A stretch of 64,000 nt of DNA, taken from contig NZ_AP024745.1 of the NCBI RefSeq assembly GCF_019704555.1, positions 4,038,501-4,102,500 on the forward strand, read 5' to 3'. Position 1 is the first letter of the stretch, and each line of letters begins with the position of its first letter. The translations under genes and the position numbers were made by a program. This DNA is from Actinoplanes sp. L3-i22 (GTDB lineage Bacteria > Actinomycetota > Actinomycetes > Mycobacteriales > Micromonosporaceae). This document shows, in pieces, positions 33,753 to 42,269 of the stretch. Below the pieces are notes generated by a model. The model did not search any database. It had not been told where the DNA came from and was given only the letters and a program-made list of their open reading frames with translations.

Positions 33753-36700
33753 ATGAGAGCCATTCGCAGCGCGGTTGTCGCCGTGCTGGTCGCGGCGGGA
33801 ATTTTCGCCGTGCCGGCCGGGGCGGCGCTTGCTGCTGATTCCATCACCTTCACGCACCAGGGCAATCCGATCCTGGCCGACGGCAGCTACTACTCGGCCG
33901 ACCCGGCGCCGCTCGTGGCCGGGAGCCAGCTGTACATCTACACCGGGCACGACGAGGCCGGACCCGCGGTCAACGACTTCGTCATGAACGAGTGGGGCGC
34001 GTTCCGTACCGGAAATGTCGCCGCAGGCGAATGGTCGCATTTTCCTTCGCTCATGCGTCCGGAGAATGTCTTCGCCTGGGCCTCGACCGGGCGCGCCTAC
34101 GCCGGCCAGGTCGTCCAAGGACCTGACGGAAAGTTCTACTGGTACGTCCCGGTCAGCGAGAAGGAAAGCACCGCCGCCGACAAGTTCGCCATCGGCGTCG
34201 CCGTCTCGAGCACCCCGACCGGGCCGTGGACCGACTACCTCGGCGGCCCGCTGATCTCGCAGCGGGTGCCGACCGCCAACACGATCCAGAACATCGACCC
34301 GACGATCCTGGTCGAGGGTCAGCGGGTCTTCCTCTACTGGGGGACATTCGGGCAGCTCAGATACCTGGAACTGCAGGCCGACATGAGGACCCCGGTCGGC
34401 ACCCAGACGTCGATCACCGGCTTGCCCGGCTACTTCGAGGCGCCGTGGATCTTCAAGCGGGGGAGCACGTACTACCTGGCCTACGCCGGTAACAACGCCG
34501 GACCGGCCTCGGCGTGCACGCCGGCGAACTACCACGCCTGCATCGCCTACGCGACCGCCCCGGCGCCGCAGGGCCCGTGGACCTACCGCGGCACCGTGCT
34601 CACGCCGGTCTCGTCGACCACCAGCCATCCGGGAATCGTCGAGTTCGACGGGCAGTGGTACCTCACCTACCACACCGCGGACGCCGTCGGCGGTGGACAT
34701 TTCCGCCGCTCGGTCGCGATCGACAAGGTCGAGTGGGACGACACCCAGTCGCCGCCGCGGATGAAACAGGTCGTGCAGACACCGGTCAAGCAGCGCGATC
34801 GCACCCCGCGGCCCAACATCGCCCAGGAGGCGGCGGTAACGGTTTCCAACGACCCGGTGCCGACGCAGTACTGGGTGAAAGCGCTCAACGACGAGATCGT
34901 GCGCGCCAACCCGCTGCCGCCGGACATGTGGGGGACCTGGACCGGCAGCAACCCGGCGCAGCAGTGGGTCCAGTACACCTGGGACCAGCCGATGCGGATC
35001 GGCGGCTCGCAGATCGACTTCTGGAACGATCAGCCGCAGGGCAGCGGGGTAGGTGTGGCCGCGCCGACGAAGTGGCGCATCCAGTACTGGGACCCCACCG
35101 CCGCGAAGTGGGCGGACGTCGCCAACGCGTCCGGCTATCCGACCGGCACCCAGGGCCTGCAGAGCACCACCTTCGATCCGGTGACGACCACGCAGGTCCG
35201 GGCGGTCTTCGACGCGTCGACCAACGGGAGTACGTACTCGGCGGTCGCGGTCGAGGAATGGAAGGTTCTTTCCGCCCAACCGTCGTCGATCAGCTCGCCG
35301 GCGGTCACCGTCGAGGTCGGGGAGACGGAGCTGCCCGCCACGGTGGCGGTTTCCTACGACGGCGACATTCTTCAGGTGCCGGTCTACTGGGACCCGGTCA
35401 CCGCCGCCGATGTGGCCGCACCCGGGCACCTCACCGTCCGGGGCACTGTGCTCGGCTACGCCGCCGCCCAGATCTCCGCGCAGGTCACGGTCATCTCGCC
35501 GGAGGACACCGAGGGCGACAGCACCGCGCCGGCACTGACCCTCACGCCCAGCGGCAGCGCCGGCACCGCCGGTTGGTTCCGCTCCGCGGTGAAGGTCCGG
35601 GCGGCTGCCACCGACGACCGCGGCGGCCGGATGAAACTTTCCACCAAGGTGGACGGCGGCGAGCCGGTCGTCGCGAACCCGGTCCGCTACACGGACGTGA
35701 CCGTCTCCGGGGACGGCAGGCACACCGTCACCGCTACCGCGACCGACCGCGCCGGCAACGTCTCGACAGCCGCGAACCTGCCGGTCGACATCGACACCAC
35801 CGCGCCGACCACCAGCGCCGCCGTCGGTGACGACCGCGCGGTGACGGTCACCGGGACCGATGCGACCTCCGGGCTGTCCGGGATCGAGTACGCCATCGAC
35901 ACCGGCGCCTGGCAGACCTACGCCGGCCCGGTCACGGCACCGGATGCGGCCAGGCACACGGTGTCCTACCGGGCCACCGACCGGGCCGGCAACGTCGCCA
36001 CCAGTAAGAGCGTCACTGTCCCGGCTGACCTGTCCGCGCCGCTGACCGGCAACGTCGGGCCGATCGGGACGGCCACCGCGTCGTACACCGCGGGCTGGAA
36101 CAGCGTGGCCGCGCTCAACGACGACGCCGACCCGGCGAACCCGGCGCAGGCGCAGATCTGGGGCACCTGGTCCGGCACGCGCCCGGCCACGCAGTGGATC
36201 CAGTACGACTGGGCGCGTCCGATCAGGATCACCAGCGCCGAGCTCAAGTTCTGGCGCGACTCGGACCGGGGCACCGGCGACGGGGTCGCCGAGCCGGACG
36301 GCTGGAAGCTGCAGTACTGGGACGGCACGGCGTGGCAGGACGTCAGCGGCGCCTCCGCGTACGGCACCAGCAGCACCGCCTTCAACCAGGTCACGTTCGA
36401 CCCGGTCACGACGTCCCGGCTGCGGGCGACGATCAGCGCCAACGGGAACGGGAGCACCTACTCCGCGGTCGCTGTCACCGAATGGCGGGTTCTCGCCGAC
36501 GAGGCATCGGCCCCGGTGACCGTCACCGCCCAGGCCAGGTGCATCGCCGGGAAGGCGTATGTCGCGGTCCAGGCCGGCAACGAGGGGAGCTCGGCGCTCG
36601 ACGTCACGTTGCTGACGCCGTACGGAAGCAGAAATTTTCCTTCGGTTGCCCCCGGCGCGAATGCTTACCAGTCCTTTCCGGTCCGCGCCGGGTCGGTCCC

Positions 36701-36770
36701 GGCCGGCACCGCCACCGCACGGTCCGGATCCAGTTCCGTGACCGCCGCCTATCCCGCCCTCACCTGCTAG
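33753..36770 (+). CDS. Secreted GH43 arabinosidase/xylosidase-type enzyme with CBMs
   Basis: A 1005-residue exported enzyme. The signal peptide (AVVAVLVAAGIFAVPAGAALA) is followed by a five-bladed propeller of the GH43 type: catalytic base Asp in YYSADPAPLVAGSQLY, the pKa-modulating Asp in NIDPTILVEGQRVFLYWG, and the acid Glu in GYFEAPWIFKRGSTYYLAYA. Residues 350-500 are a CBM32-like module, then a Big_4 domain, two Ig-like chitobiase-type repeats, a second CBM32-like module and the same Cys-flanked C-terminal domain as the giant hydrolase. It probably removes arabinofuranosyl or xylosyl residues from plant polysaccharide. The ATG has GAGGAG in front. The surface-protein pair follows 8 bases later. 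Confidence 0.9.
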   Translation: MRAIRSAVVAVLVAAGIFAVPAGAALAADSITFTHQGNPILADGSYYSADPAPLVAGSQLYIYTGHDEAGPAVNDFVMNEWGAFRTGNVAAGEWSHFPSLMRPENVFAWASTGRAYAGQVVQGPDGKFYWYVPVSEKESTAADKFAIGVAVSSTPTGPWTDYLGGPLISQRVPTANTIQNIDPTILVEGQRVFLYWGTFGQLRYLELQADMRTPVGTQTSITGLPGYFEAPWIFKRGSTYYLAYAGNNAGPASACTPANYHACIAYATAPAPQGPWTYRGTVLTPVSSTTSHPGIVEFDGQWYLTYHTADAVGGGHFRRSVAIDKVEWDDTQSPPRMKQVVQTPVKQRDRTPRPNIAQEAAVTVSNDPVPTQYWVKALNDEIVRANPLPPDMWGTWTGSNPAQQWVQYTWDQPMRIGGSQIDFWNDQPQGSGVGVAAPTKWRIQYWDPTAAKWADVANASGYPTGTQGLQSTTFDPVTTTQVRAVFDASTNGSTYSAVAVEEWKVLSAQPSSISSPAVTVEVGETELPATVAVSYDGDILQVPVYWDPVTAADVAAPGHLTVRGTVLGYAAAQISAQVTVISPEDTEGDSTAPALTLTPSGSAGTAGWFRSAVKVRAAATDDRGGRMKLSTKVDGGEPVVANPVRYTDVTVSGDGRHTVTATATDRAGNVSTAANLPVDIDTTAPTTSAAVGDDRAVTVTGTDATSGLSGIEYAIDTGAWQTYAGPVTAPDAARHTVSYRATDRAGNVATSKSVTVPADLSAPLTGNVGPIGTATASYTAGWNSVAALNDDADPANPAQAQIWGTWSGTRPATQWIQYDWARPIRITSAELKFWRDSDRGTGDGVAEPDGWKLQYWDGTAWQDVSGASAYGTSSTAFNQVTFDPVTTSRLRATISANGNGSTYSAVAVTEWRVLADEASAPVTVTAQARCIAGKAYVAVQAGNEGSSALDVTLLTPYGSRNFPSVAPGANAYQSFPVRAGSVPAGTATARSGSSSVTAAYPALTC

Positions 36771-36778
36771 GAGCTGAT

Positions 36779-37438
36779 ATGAGACCCCGCATCCAACCTC
36801 GCATCGACCGGCCGGGCGGTGGAATGTTCCGCCCCGCGGCCGTGGCGCTGACCGCGACCGTGGCCGTCGCGGTGGGCCTGCCGGCCGCGGCGCTCGCCGA
36901 TCCCGGTGACACCGCCGGCGTCCAGGTGACCGTGGACATCACCGAGATCAAGGAGCCCGGCGTGCTCGCACTGACCGTCGCCGGCAACGCCGTCAGTCTG
37001 AAGGAGAACGGCTCCGACCTGCTGGTCCGGCAGTTCACCGGCACGCTGCCGACGGTGACCGTCACCGACACCCGGACCGCGGCGGAAATTCCCGCCGGCT
37101 CGAGCTGGGCGGTGCTCGGCAGCTCCAGCGACTTCACCGGCGACGCCGGCCAGGCACCGATCTCGGCCGGCAACCTCGGCTGGAAACCGCGCCTGATCAA
37201 CGGCGGCAGCACCGGTGAGGTGACCGAGGGGGAGGAGGTCGTGACCGTTCTTGACGATCCGACCCAGCCCGGGAACAACGTCGGCCTCACCGACCAGGAG
37301 TTGCTGGTCTCCACATACGACTCCGCGACGGTGACCGGCGGCGCCTACTCGGTCGACGCGAACCTGTTCCTGCGGGCTCCGGCCGCTGTCGCCGCCGGTT
37401 CCTACCATTCCACCCTGACCCTCTCGCTGTTCGAATGA
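36779..37438 (+). CDS. Secreted WxL-like surface protein
   Basis: A 219-residue exported protein with a signal peptide (AAVALTATVAVAVGLPAAALA) and an all-beta body starting VQVTVDITEIKEPGVLALTVAGN. The C-terminus (AAGSYHSTLTLSLFE) resembles the final strand of WxL cell-surface domains, though the Trp of the motif is not present there. It overlaps the DUF916-like gene (ATGA), the usual partner of WxL proteins in Gram-positive bacteria. It could anchor or organise the enzymes on the cell wall. AGGAG precedes the ATG. Confidence 0.7.
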   Translation: MRPRIQPRIDRPGGGMFRPAAVALTATVAVAVGLPAAALADPGDTAGVQVTVDITEIKEPGVLALTVAGNAVSLKENGSDLLVRQFTGTLPTVTVTDTRTAAEIPAGSSWAVLGSSSDFTGDAGQAPISAGNLGWKPRLINGGSTGEVTEGEEVVTVLDDPTQPGNNVGLTDQELLVSTYDSATVTGGAYSVDANLFLRAPAAVAAGSYHSTLTLSLFE

Positions 37439-38694
37439 AACGGCTGCTCCTCGCGGTTGTCGTCGCGGCGCTCGGCATCGGTGCCGAGCCCACGGCGGCG
37501 ACCGCCGCACCCGCTTCCCTCACCAGGGCGGTCGAGCCGGCCGTCGCCGCTGCACCTGCCCCGTATGCCTGGGCGGCCGAGCCGGTTACTGCTGCCACAC
37601 CTGCCACGCGTGCCCGAGCCGTCGCTGCCGTGGCCGCCTCGCGTGCCCGGGCCGTCGCTTCCGTCGCCGCCTTCCCTGCCTGGCGGGTCGAGTCGACCGT
37701 GGCTGCCGCGCCTGCCTCCCTCACCTGGACCGTGCAGCCGGCCACTGCTGCCGGCCCGGACGGGCGTCGCTGGATCGAGCGCACCCTCGACCCGGGCCAG
37801 CAGGTCACCGAGTACCTGGCCGTGCGGAACTTCAGCGACGTCGCCGGGACGTTCGCGCTGAAGGCTGCCGACGGCTACCTGACCGAAAATGGTCGCTTCA
37901 ACATGCTTCCGTCGAGCACTCCGTCGAAGGACGGCGGAACCTGGATCAAGGTGCCGGCGAAAATTTCCGTCGCCGCGAAGGCGACAGCGTTGGTGCCTTT
38001 CACCATCACCGTGCCCCAGGGCGCTGCGCCGGGTGATCACCCGGCCGGGATCGCCGCCACGGTTCTCAGTAACAGCGGCACGGTCCAGGTCGAGAGCCGC
38101 GTCGGCTTCCGGGTACTCCTACGAGCCAGCGGCGCCGTTCGAAGGGAACTTTCCGCCACTTCCGTCAGCGTGCACTACAAGCGCTCCTGGAATCCGCTGC
38201 GCCCTGGCCGGATGGAGATTTCCTACACAACGATCAACAGCGGAAACATCCAAGTGGACGGCCAAGCCCGGGTGAAAGTTTCCACCCCGTTCGGCAGCAC
38301 GGCCACCGAAACGAACCTCGGCCCGATGTTGCCTGGCAACACCCGCACCATCCAGGCCGAGATCACCAAGGTTTGGGCAGTCGGTCGTGTCCGCACAACG
38401 CTGAGCCTCGTCCCGGCCACTGCGGCCGCAGCCACCACTACAGCCGATGGCGCAGCCACCGCTGCATCCGCTGACGCAGCCAACACCACAGCTGCTGACG
38501 CAACCGCGCTCGCCGGCGCAGCCGCGACCGTCACGACCTGGGTCATGCCGTGGCCGCAGTTGCTGCTGTTGGGAGCAGCGATCGGCCTGCTCCTGCTGCT
38601 GCGCCGGGTTATCCGTCAACGTCGAGCGCGCCTTCACCGCCTGCTCGAACAGGCCCGGCTCGAAGGGCGCCGCTCAGCCACTGACCCCGCCTGA
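37435..38694 (+). CDS. DUF916/WxL-interacting-type membrane surface protein
   Basis: A 419-residue protein with a signal peptide, then a low-complexity Ala/Val/Arg segment (residues 25-100), then a beta-sandwich domain beginning LTWTVQPATAAGPDGRRWIERTLDPGQQVTEYLAVRN, which matches the DUF916/WxL-protein peptidoglycan-binding pattern. A second beta domain follows (about 230-320). A transmembrane helix near the C-terminus (LLLLGAAIGLLLLL) precedes a basic cytoplasmic tail. The topology and overlap with the WxL-like gene fit a surface receptor pair. The low-complexity insert is encoded by imperfect tandem repeats (about 37520-37720). Confidence 0.8.
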   Translation: MKRLLLAVVVAALGIGAEPTAATAAPASLTRAVEPAVAAAPAPYAWAAEPVTAATPATRARAVAAVAASRARAVASVAAFPAWRVESTVAAAPASLTWTVQPATAAGPDGRRWIERTLDPGQQVTEYLAVRNFSDVAGTFALKAADGYLTENGRFNMLPSSTPSKDGGTWIKVPAKISVAAKATALVPFTITVPQGAAPGDHPAGIAATVLSNSGTVQVESRVGFRVLLRASGAVRRELSATSVSVHYKRSWNPLRPGRMEISYTTINSGNIQVDGQARVKVSTPFGSTATETNLGPMLPGNTRTIQAEITKVWAVGRVRTTLSLVPATAAAATTTADGAATAASADAANTTAADATALAGAAATVTTWVMPWPQLLLLGAAIGLLLLLRRVIRQRRARLHRLLEQARLEGRRSATDPA

Positions 38695-38830
38695 GACGCC
38701 GACGGATCGATCGGCCTACCGCGAACGACCGCGCCGATGGTATTCGCGGGCTGGGTCGGTCGATGGGCTGAAGGCTGAACGGATTGATCCTGCGGCGAGG
38801 GGGATCGAAGGATGAAACGGGGAGGGCCGA

Positions 38831-38910
38831 GGCGAGGCGGGGCGAGGCGGGGCGAGGCGGGGCGAGGCGGGGCGAGGCGGGGCGAGGCGGGGCGAGGCGG
38901 GGCGAGGCGA
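38831..38910. repeat. Tandem GGCGAGGCGG array
   Basis: Seven perfect consecutive 10-bp units GGCGAGGCGG cover 38831-38900. An eighth with the last base changed follows to 38910. The G-rich strand could form a quadruplex or phase DNA bending. Copy number is likely to vary between strains. Confidence 0.95.
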
Positions 38911-39044
38911 GGGCTGGGGTGAGGCGGGTCCACGGGCGTGGCGGTGTGAGGTGTGGCGGTGTGAGGCGAGGCGGTACGAGGTGTGGGCCGGTTGGTAGGA
39001 CAAATCGGTAGGGCTGCCGGAGGTGGGCCGAAACGGCGGCCGGG

Positions 39045-39072
39045 CTCAGCCCGGGGACGGATCTTCCGATAG
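39045..39072 (+). promoter_or_regulatory. Sigma-28 (FliA)-like promoter of the chemoreceptor
   Basis: CTCA at 39045-39048, 16 bases of spacer and TCCGATAG at 39065-39072 fit the motility-sigma pattern (CTCA, about 15-17 bases, GCCGATA-like). It lies 37 bases before the start of a methyl-accepting chemotaxis gene, a common FliA target in zoospore-forming Actinoplanes. Confidence 0.55.
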
Positions 39073-39108
39073 GGCGACCGGAGTCCCGAAAACGGAAGGA
39101 GCTCAGCG

Positions 39109-40740
39109 ATGGCATCGTTGCCTGCTGCCGAGCCGCGTCGTCCCGGCGTTCTGAGCTTCTTCAGCGACCTCCGGGTCGGGGTGAAGATAACTTTCGCCGT
39201 TGCCGTGGCGCTGCTCGCCGGGGTCGCGGTGGCGGTCGCCGGGCTGGTCGGGCTGAGCGCCGCGGACCACCATGCCCGGGCGATCTACGAGGAGAACCTG
39301 CAGCCGTCGCAGACGCTCGCCGCCGCCCAGGGTGCGTTCGACGATGAGCTGCTCGACCTGGCCCGGATGAACATCGCGGTCGCCGACGCCGATACCGAGC
39401 GGTTCCGGCAGGCGGCCCTCGCGGCGCACGACCTCGCCGCGCAGGGTGTCCAGTCGTACGCCGGGCTCGGCCTGGCCGACGCGCAGCAGAGCGCCGTCGG
39501 CCAGATCACCGACGGGCTCACGCAACTTGTCGACGTCCGGGACAAGCAGCTGGTCGCCGCCGCGCGGGCGAGCAACAACGCGGTGTACGCGGCGGCCTAC
39601 AACACGAGCGCCGAGCCGATCGTCGGCCGGATCAACGCCGGGTTCGACGCGTTGAGCGACTACGAGGCGACCAGTGCCGGCGCGGCCGCCCGGGCCAACA
39701 CGGACTCCTACCATCACAGCCGTACCCTCATGTTTCTGATCTTGATCGTGGGTTTTCTGATCGCGGCGCTGCTCGGGTGGGCTACGGTGCGCCGGATCAC
39801 CCGCCCGCTCGCCGCGGTCAACGACACCCTCGCCCAGGTCGCCGGCGGGGATCTGACCGGGATCGTCGTGGTCCGGTCGCGGGACGAGGTCGGCGCCATG
39901 GGCAGTGCGCTGAACCGGGCCACCGCCAACATGCGCGGCACCGTCGAGGCGCTCGGCACCGCCTCGCAGTCGCTGGCCGCCGCGGCCGAGCAGCTCTCGG
40001 TCACCAGCGGCCAGATCGCCGAGAACGCCGGGCAGGCGAACGCGCAGGCCGGCACGGTCGCCTCCGCTGCCGAGGACGTGCGCCGCAACGTCGACACCGT
40101 CTCGGCGGGCTCGGAGGAGATGGGCGCCTCGATCCGGGAGATCTCGCAGAACGCCAACCAGGCCGCGGCGGTGGCGGGCGAGGCCGTGTCGATGGCGGAA
40201 AGCACCAACCGGACCGTCACACAGCTCGGTGTCTCCTCCGCCGAGATCGGCGACGTGATCAAGTTGATCACCAGCATCGCCGAGCAGACCAACCTGCTGG
40301 CGCTGAACGCCACCATCGAAGCGGCACGCGCCGGCGACCTGGGGAAAGGTTTCGCCGTCGTCGCCAGCGAGGTGAAAGATCTCGCCCAGGAGACCGCGAA
40401 GGCGACCGAGGACATCGGCTCCCGGGTCGCCGCGATCCAGGCCGACACCGGCACGGCGATCACCGCGATCGGGGAGATCGGCGAGATCATCGCGCGGATC
40501 AGCGACTACCAGACCACGATCGCGGCCGCGGTCGAGGAGCAGACGGCGACCACCGGCGAGATGAACCGCGGCGTCAGCGAGGCCGCCGGCGGGGTCCGCG
40601 AGATCGCCGACGGGATCGAGGCCCTGGCCACGGCCACCCGCCTCACCAACGAGAACGTCGCCGACGCCCAGCGCGCGGCGGCCGAGCTGGCGCAGATGTC
40701 CGGCGACCTGCGCACCCTGGTCGGCACTTTCCGCGTCTGA
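39109..40740 (+). CDS. Methyl-accepting chemotaxis protein
   Basis: A 543-residue chemoreceptor. TM1 is at about residues 26-50 ([20 protein letters not shown]), a four-helix-bundle sensor domain spans about 50-200, TM2 is at about 204-225 ([17 protein letters not shown]), HAMP at about 226-280, and the signalling domain has the conserved hairpin tip ([30 protein letters not shown]). It would relay an unknown extracellular stimulus to CheA/CheW and the flagella. Ribosome site GGAAGGA. The preceding promoter looks sigma-28 dependent. No other chemotaxis genes are near, so it is an orphan receptor, perhaps tuned to plant-glycan products. Confidence 0.95.
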   Translation: MASLPAAEPRRPGVLSFFSDLRVGVKITFAVAVALLAGVAVAVAGLVGLSAADHHARAIYEENLQPSQTLAAAQGAFDDELLDLARMNIAVADADTERFRQAALAAHDLAAQGVQSYAGLGLADAQQSAVGQITDGLTQLVDVRDKQLVAAARASNNAVYAAAYNTSAEPIVGRINAGFDALSDYEATSAGAAARANTDSYHHSRTLMFLILIVGFLIAALLGWATVRRITRPLAAVNDTLAQVAGGDLTGIVVVRSRDEVGAMGSALNRATANMRGTVEALGTASQSLAAAAEQLSVTSGQIAENAGQANAQAGTVASAAEDVRRNVDTVSAGSEEMGASIREISQNANQAAAVAGEAVSMAESTNRTVTQLGVSSAEIGDVIKLITSIAEQTNLLALNATIEAARAGDLGKGFAVVASEVKDLAQETAKATEDIGSRVAAIQADTGTAITAIGEIGEIIARISDYQTTIAAAVEEQTATTGEMNRGVSEAAGGVREIADGIEALATATRLTNENVADAQRAAAELAQMSGDLRTLVGTFRV

Positions 40741-40926
40741 CGCCGGCCAGCCGGAGCGAACGCCGGCCCGCCGGAGCGACCGTCGAACGGCCGCCCGCCG
40801 GAGCGACCGTCTGACGGCGGCCGGCCGGAGCGAGGGTCCGGCGGCAGTCCGCCAGAGCGCCGATTTGACGGTGGCAGGCCAGAGCGACCGCCGGGCGGCG
40901 GCCTGCCTGGACGGCGGAAATTTCCT
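40741..40926. repeat. Six degenerate ~27-bp repeats between convergent genes
   Basis: The core GCCGGCCGGAGCGACCGTC-like word recurs six times (CCGGAGCG or CCAGAGCG at about 40751, 40771, 40798, 40826, 40852 and 40879). The region ends with the palindrome GGAAATTTCC at about 40916-40925. No gene is visible. It separates the chemoreceptor and PucR stops. Confidence 0.8.
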
Positions 40927-42204
40927 TCAAGGCCGCTGATCGCCGATTCGGCTTTCGAGAGGACGAGCGGGACCGCGACGAGCAGGAGTGCTCTCGCCCC
41001 GCCAGCGCAGGATCTCCAGAGCCGCCGCCACGGCCAGCAGGTTCTCGGCGAGAGGCCGGGGGAGCAGCCGGTCGGCGCGAGCCAGGCGGCGGACCACGGT
41101 GTTGCGATGCGTGAAGAGCCGCTCCGCCGTACGCAGGGTGTTGCACTGCTCGCCGACATAGACCGCCACCGTCTCGCGAGTCTCCGCGTCCGCGTGCAGC
41201 AGCTCGCCAAGGGTCTCGGCAAGGAACTCCTCGCTCTGCGCCGGGTCGGCGGTGAGCAGCGCGGCCAACTGGATGTCCCGGTAGTGGGCGATCCGCTGCG
41301 CCGACGTGAGCCGGGTCAGCATGCGTTGAGTGGCCAGCGCGTCCAGGTGGCTGCCGCGGAAACCGGCGATGTCGCTGCCCGGCCGGCCGATCGCGACCCG
41401 TACCTCCGGATCGATCCCGTCGGCGGCGGGCGTCCTGGTGAGAGTGGCGGGCAACCAGAGCCACAATGCGGTCGGGCCGGCGAGAACCGTCAGGCGACGG
41501 GTGGCGCCGGCGATCCGCGTCAGGGTCTCGGCGGCGGCTTCCAGGGGCGCGGACGCGGACGTCGTCCAGACGATCGCCGCGGTGTGCGGGCCGGTCAGCC
41601 GGTAACCCAGCTGCGCCTCCGCCCGTGCCCGGCTGATCGGCGCGCCCTCCAGCAACAAGGTCACCGCCGCTCGCCGCTCCGCGTGGGCGCCACGGGTCAG
41701 CTCGGCGTGCTCGACCTCCATCCGCGCGGACACCGCCGCGATGGTGTCCTCGATGAACGCCGAGATCGACAGCAACGAGACGTCGAGCAGTGCCCGCAGT
41801 TCGCCCGGCGTCGCGCCGAGGTCGAAACAAATCTCCATCCAGCGCCGCCAGGCGACGGTCTGCCCGGTCCGGTACGAGTCGAGCGCCCGCTGATCGAGCC
41901 CGCGCCGCACCATGTCGCGCGCGGTTTCGAGAACTTCCGGCCCGAGGTTCGCCGGCACCCGCCGGCCCGGATGCCGGACGTTGGCCTCGGCCCATTGCCG
42001 CAGGTTGGCCAGGTTGCTGCGGCGGACCGCCGCGGCCAGCACCGGGTCGTCGGCGACCGGGCGCATCCGTTCGCCGCTGAGCGACGCCGCGTGCAGGCCC
42101 TCGATCCAGTCGGCCGGCGGGTCGAGCGCGGCCCGCGCGCCGAGCCGGAAGAGTTCCGCGATCCGCGGCGGGACGGCCGGCCAGGCGGCGACATTCTGCA
42201 CCAT
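40927..42204 (-). CDS. PucR/CdaR-family transcriptional regulator
   Basis: A 425-residue regulator. The N-terminal half is a helical sensor region. A GGDEF-like CdaR domain follows (about residues 180-320), and the C-terminus has the PucR helix-turn-helix (VYVGEQCNTLRTAERLFTHRNTVVRRLARADRLL). This domain order is typical of PucR regulators in actinomycetes. It is divergent from the EthA-type monooxygenase with only 65 bases between the starts, so it probably controls that gene. The ligand is unknown. Confidence 0.9.
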   Translation of the reverse strand: MVQNVAAWPAVPPRIAELFRLGARAALDPPADWIEGLHAASLSGERMRPVADDPVLAAAVRRSNLANLRQWAEANVRHPGRRVPANLGPEVLETARDMVRRGLDQRALDSYRTGQTVAWRRWMEICFDLGATPGELRALLDVSLLSISAFIEDTIAAVSARMEVEHAELTRGAHAERRAAVTLLLEGAPISRARAEAQLGYRLTGPHTAAIVWTTSASAPLEAAAETLTRIAGATRRLTVLAGPTALWLWLPATLTRTPAADGIDPEVRVAIGRPGSDIAGFRGSHLDALATQRMLTRLTSAQRIAHYRDIQLAALLTADPAQSEEFLAETLGELLHADAETRETVAVYVGEQCNTLRTAERLFTHRNTVVRRLARADRLLPRPLAENLLAVAAALEILRWRGESTPARRGPARPLESRIGDQRP

Positions 42205-42269
42205 GAATCCGATGATGATGGTGCGTTTCGCGCTAGCGCAACCGGACCCGGGGACGGATCCTTGACGGC

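Larger units (their letters stand above)
38695..39108. other. Intergenic region with repeat array and motility-type promoter
   Basis: This 414-base gap holds no gene. It contains the GGCGAGGCGG array (38831-38910), a G-rich degenerate continuation to about 39000, two copies of an 18-bp element (39006-39023 and 39067-39084), and a sigma-28-like promoter before the chemoreceptor gene. Confidence 0.7.

Noticed and set aside
38831..38910. Coding repeat or CRISPR
   Set aside because: The repeats are a contiguous 10-bp tandem array without spacers. Frames through it give meaningless Arg/Gly strings.
39006..39108. Cyclic-di-GMP riboswitch before the chemoreceptor gene
   Set aside because: The association with chemoreceptors is suggestive, but I could not place the conserved GEMM core and tetraloop receptor. 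The sigma-28-like promoter overlaps the region.
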